Positions 5,259 through 5,550 of a stretch of DNA of 5,550 nt are shown piece by piece. The DNA comes from JBBRMQ01 sp038230775 (GTDB lineage Bacteria > Acidobacteriota > Thermoanaerobaculia > Gp7-AA8), in the NCBI GenBank assembly GCA_038230775.1, contig JBBRMQ010000264.1:1-5550 (forward strand), written 5' to 3'. Every line of letters starts with the position of its first letter. The stretch's first letter is position 1. The translations under genes were made by a program, and so were the position numbers. The notes under the pieces are model-generated. The model was not told where the DNA came from. It searched no databases and saw nothing but the letters and a program-made list of their open reading frames with translations.

Positions 5259-5550
5259 ATGGCGGGAAACGGATCGCCGCGTCGGAAGACGCCGGCGCGC
5301 CGGATGCTCGTCGGCGCCGCACGGGTGGTGGCGCTGCTCTTGATCGTCATCGGCGTGAGCGCTGCGCTCGCTCCCGATTTGACGAGGCGTCCTCTTTTTT
5401 ACGTGGTGGCGCTCGCGTTCGCCGTCGTCACGTTCGTGCTCCTGCGTCCGCCTCGGCGCGCGATCGAGCCCGCTACCTCAGCACCGCTATTGACCGCGCT
5501 TTCATCGACGTTCCCGGCCGAACGCGTGATCGTCGTCGACGAGGCGCGCA
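5259..5550 (+). CDS. Putative membrane protein, N-terminal part, cut by the window edge
   Basis: An open frame of 97 codons starts at the ATG at 5259 and stays open to the end of the window. GGGAG (5246-5250) lies eight bases upstream and fixes the start. The N-terminus is basic (R8, R9, K10, R14, R15), followed by two hydrophobic stretches at about 17-38 and 46-63, then RPPRR. By the positive-inside rule this would be a membrane hairpin with both ends in the cytoplasm. A signal peptide cleaved after SAALA (34-38) is a less likely alternative. After residue 70 a soluble region begins (LSSTFPAERVIVVDEAR). I do not recognise the family. It is transcribed away from the IS remnant, and no clear promoter was found in the 146 bases between them. 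Confidence 0.7.
   Translation, partial: MAGNGSPRRKTPARRMLVGAARVVALLLIVIGVSAALAPDLTRRPLFYVVALAFAVVTFVLLRPPRRAIEPATSAPLLTALSSTFPAERVIVVDEAR

Overview
This is a GC-rich bacterial chromosomal window (no plasmid or phage genes seen) made of compact housekeeping genes plus a decayed insertion sequence. Gene content is universal enough that the phylum cannot be fixed. GC-rich coding, a lipB-nudix fusion and an IS481 remnant would fit a soil bacterium such as an Acidobacteriota member, but that is a weak guess.

Left part (1-1276). The first 19 bases are the 5' end of a tRNA gene on the minus strand, with a perfect TATAAT box behind it. Diverging from it on the plus strand are a 67-residue, eight-cysteine zinc-ribbon protein and hemB (porphobilinogen synthase). 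The two overlap by 29 bases in different frames, so they are probably cotranscribed. Bases 1277-1414 separate convergent transcription units and hold two strong GC hairpins; the first belongs to a REP-like intergenic repeat.

Central part (1415-4436, minus strand). Five genes lie head to tail with overlaps or gaps of at most 9 bases. In transcription order they are lipB fused to a Nudix hydrolase domain, lipA, a [2Fe-2S] ferredoxin, a ferritin-like helical protein and an IscA/HesB-like protein. LipB attaches octanoate to lipoyl domains and LipA inserts two sulfurs, consuming its own auxiliary Fe-S cluster and needing electrons. The three small downstream genes look like a dedicated support set for LipA: an electron donor, possible iron handling, and a Fe-S carrier to rebuild the cluster. 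This lipoylation plus cluster-repair operon is the most interesting system in the window. The Nudix domain on LipB, the reduced cysteine set of the IscA-like protein, the missing metal-ligand motifs of the ferritin-like protein and a palindrome covering the lipA ribosome site are all unusual details.

Right part (4437-5550). A 280-base non-coding stretch leads to the C-terminal part of an IS481-type transposase (minus strand). It has lost its N-terminus and the likely catalytic glutamate, so it is a dead remnant. From 5259 a plus-strand gene for a small-headed membrane protein begins and runs off the window; its function is not recognisable.
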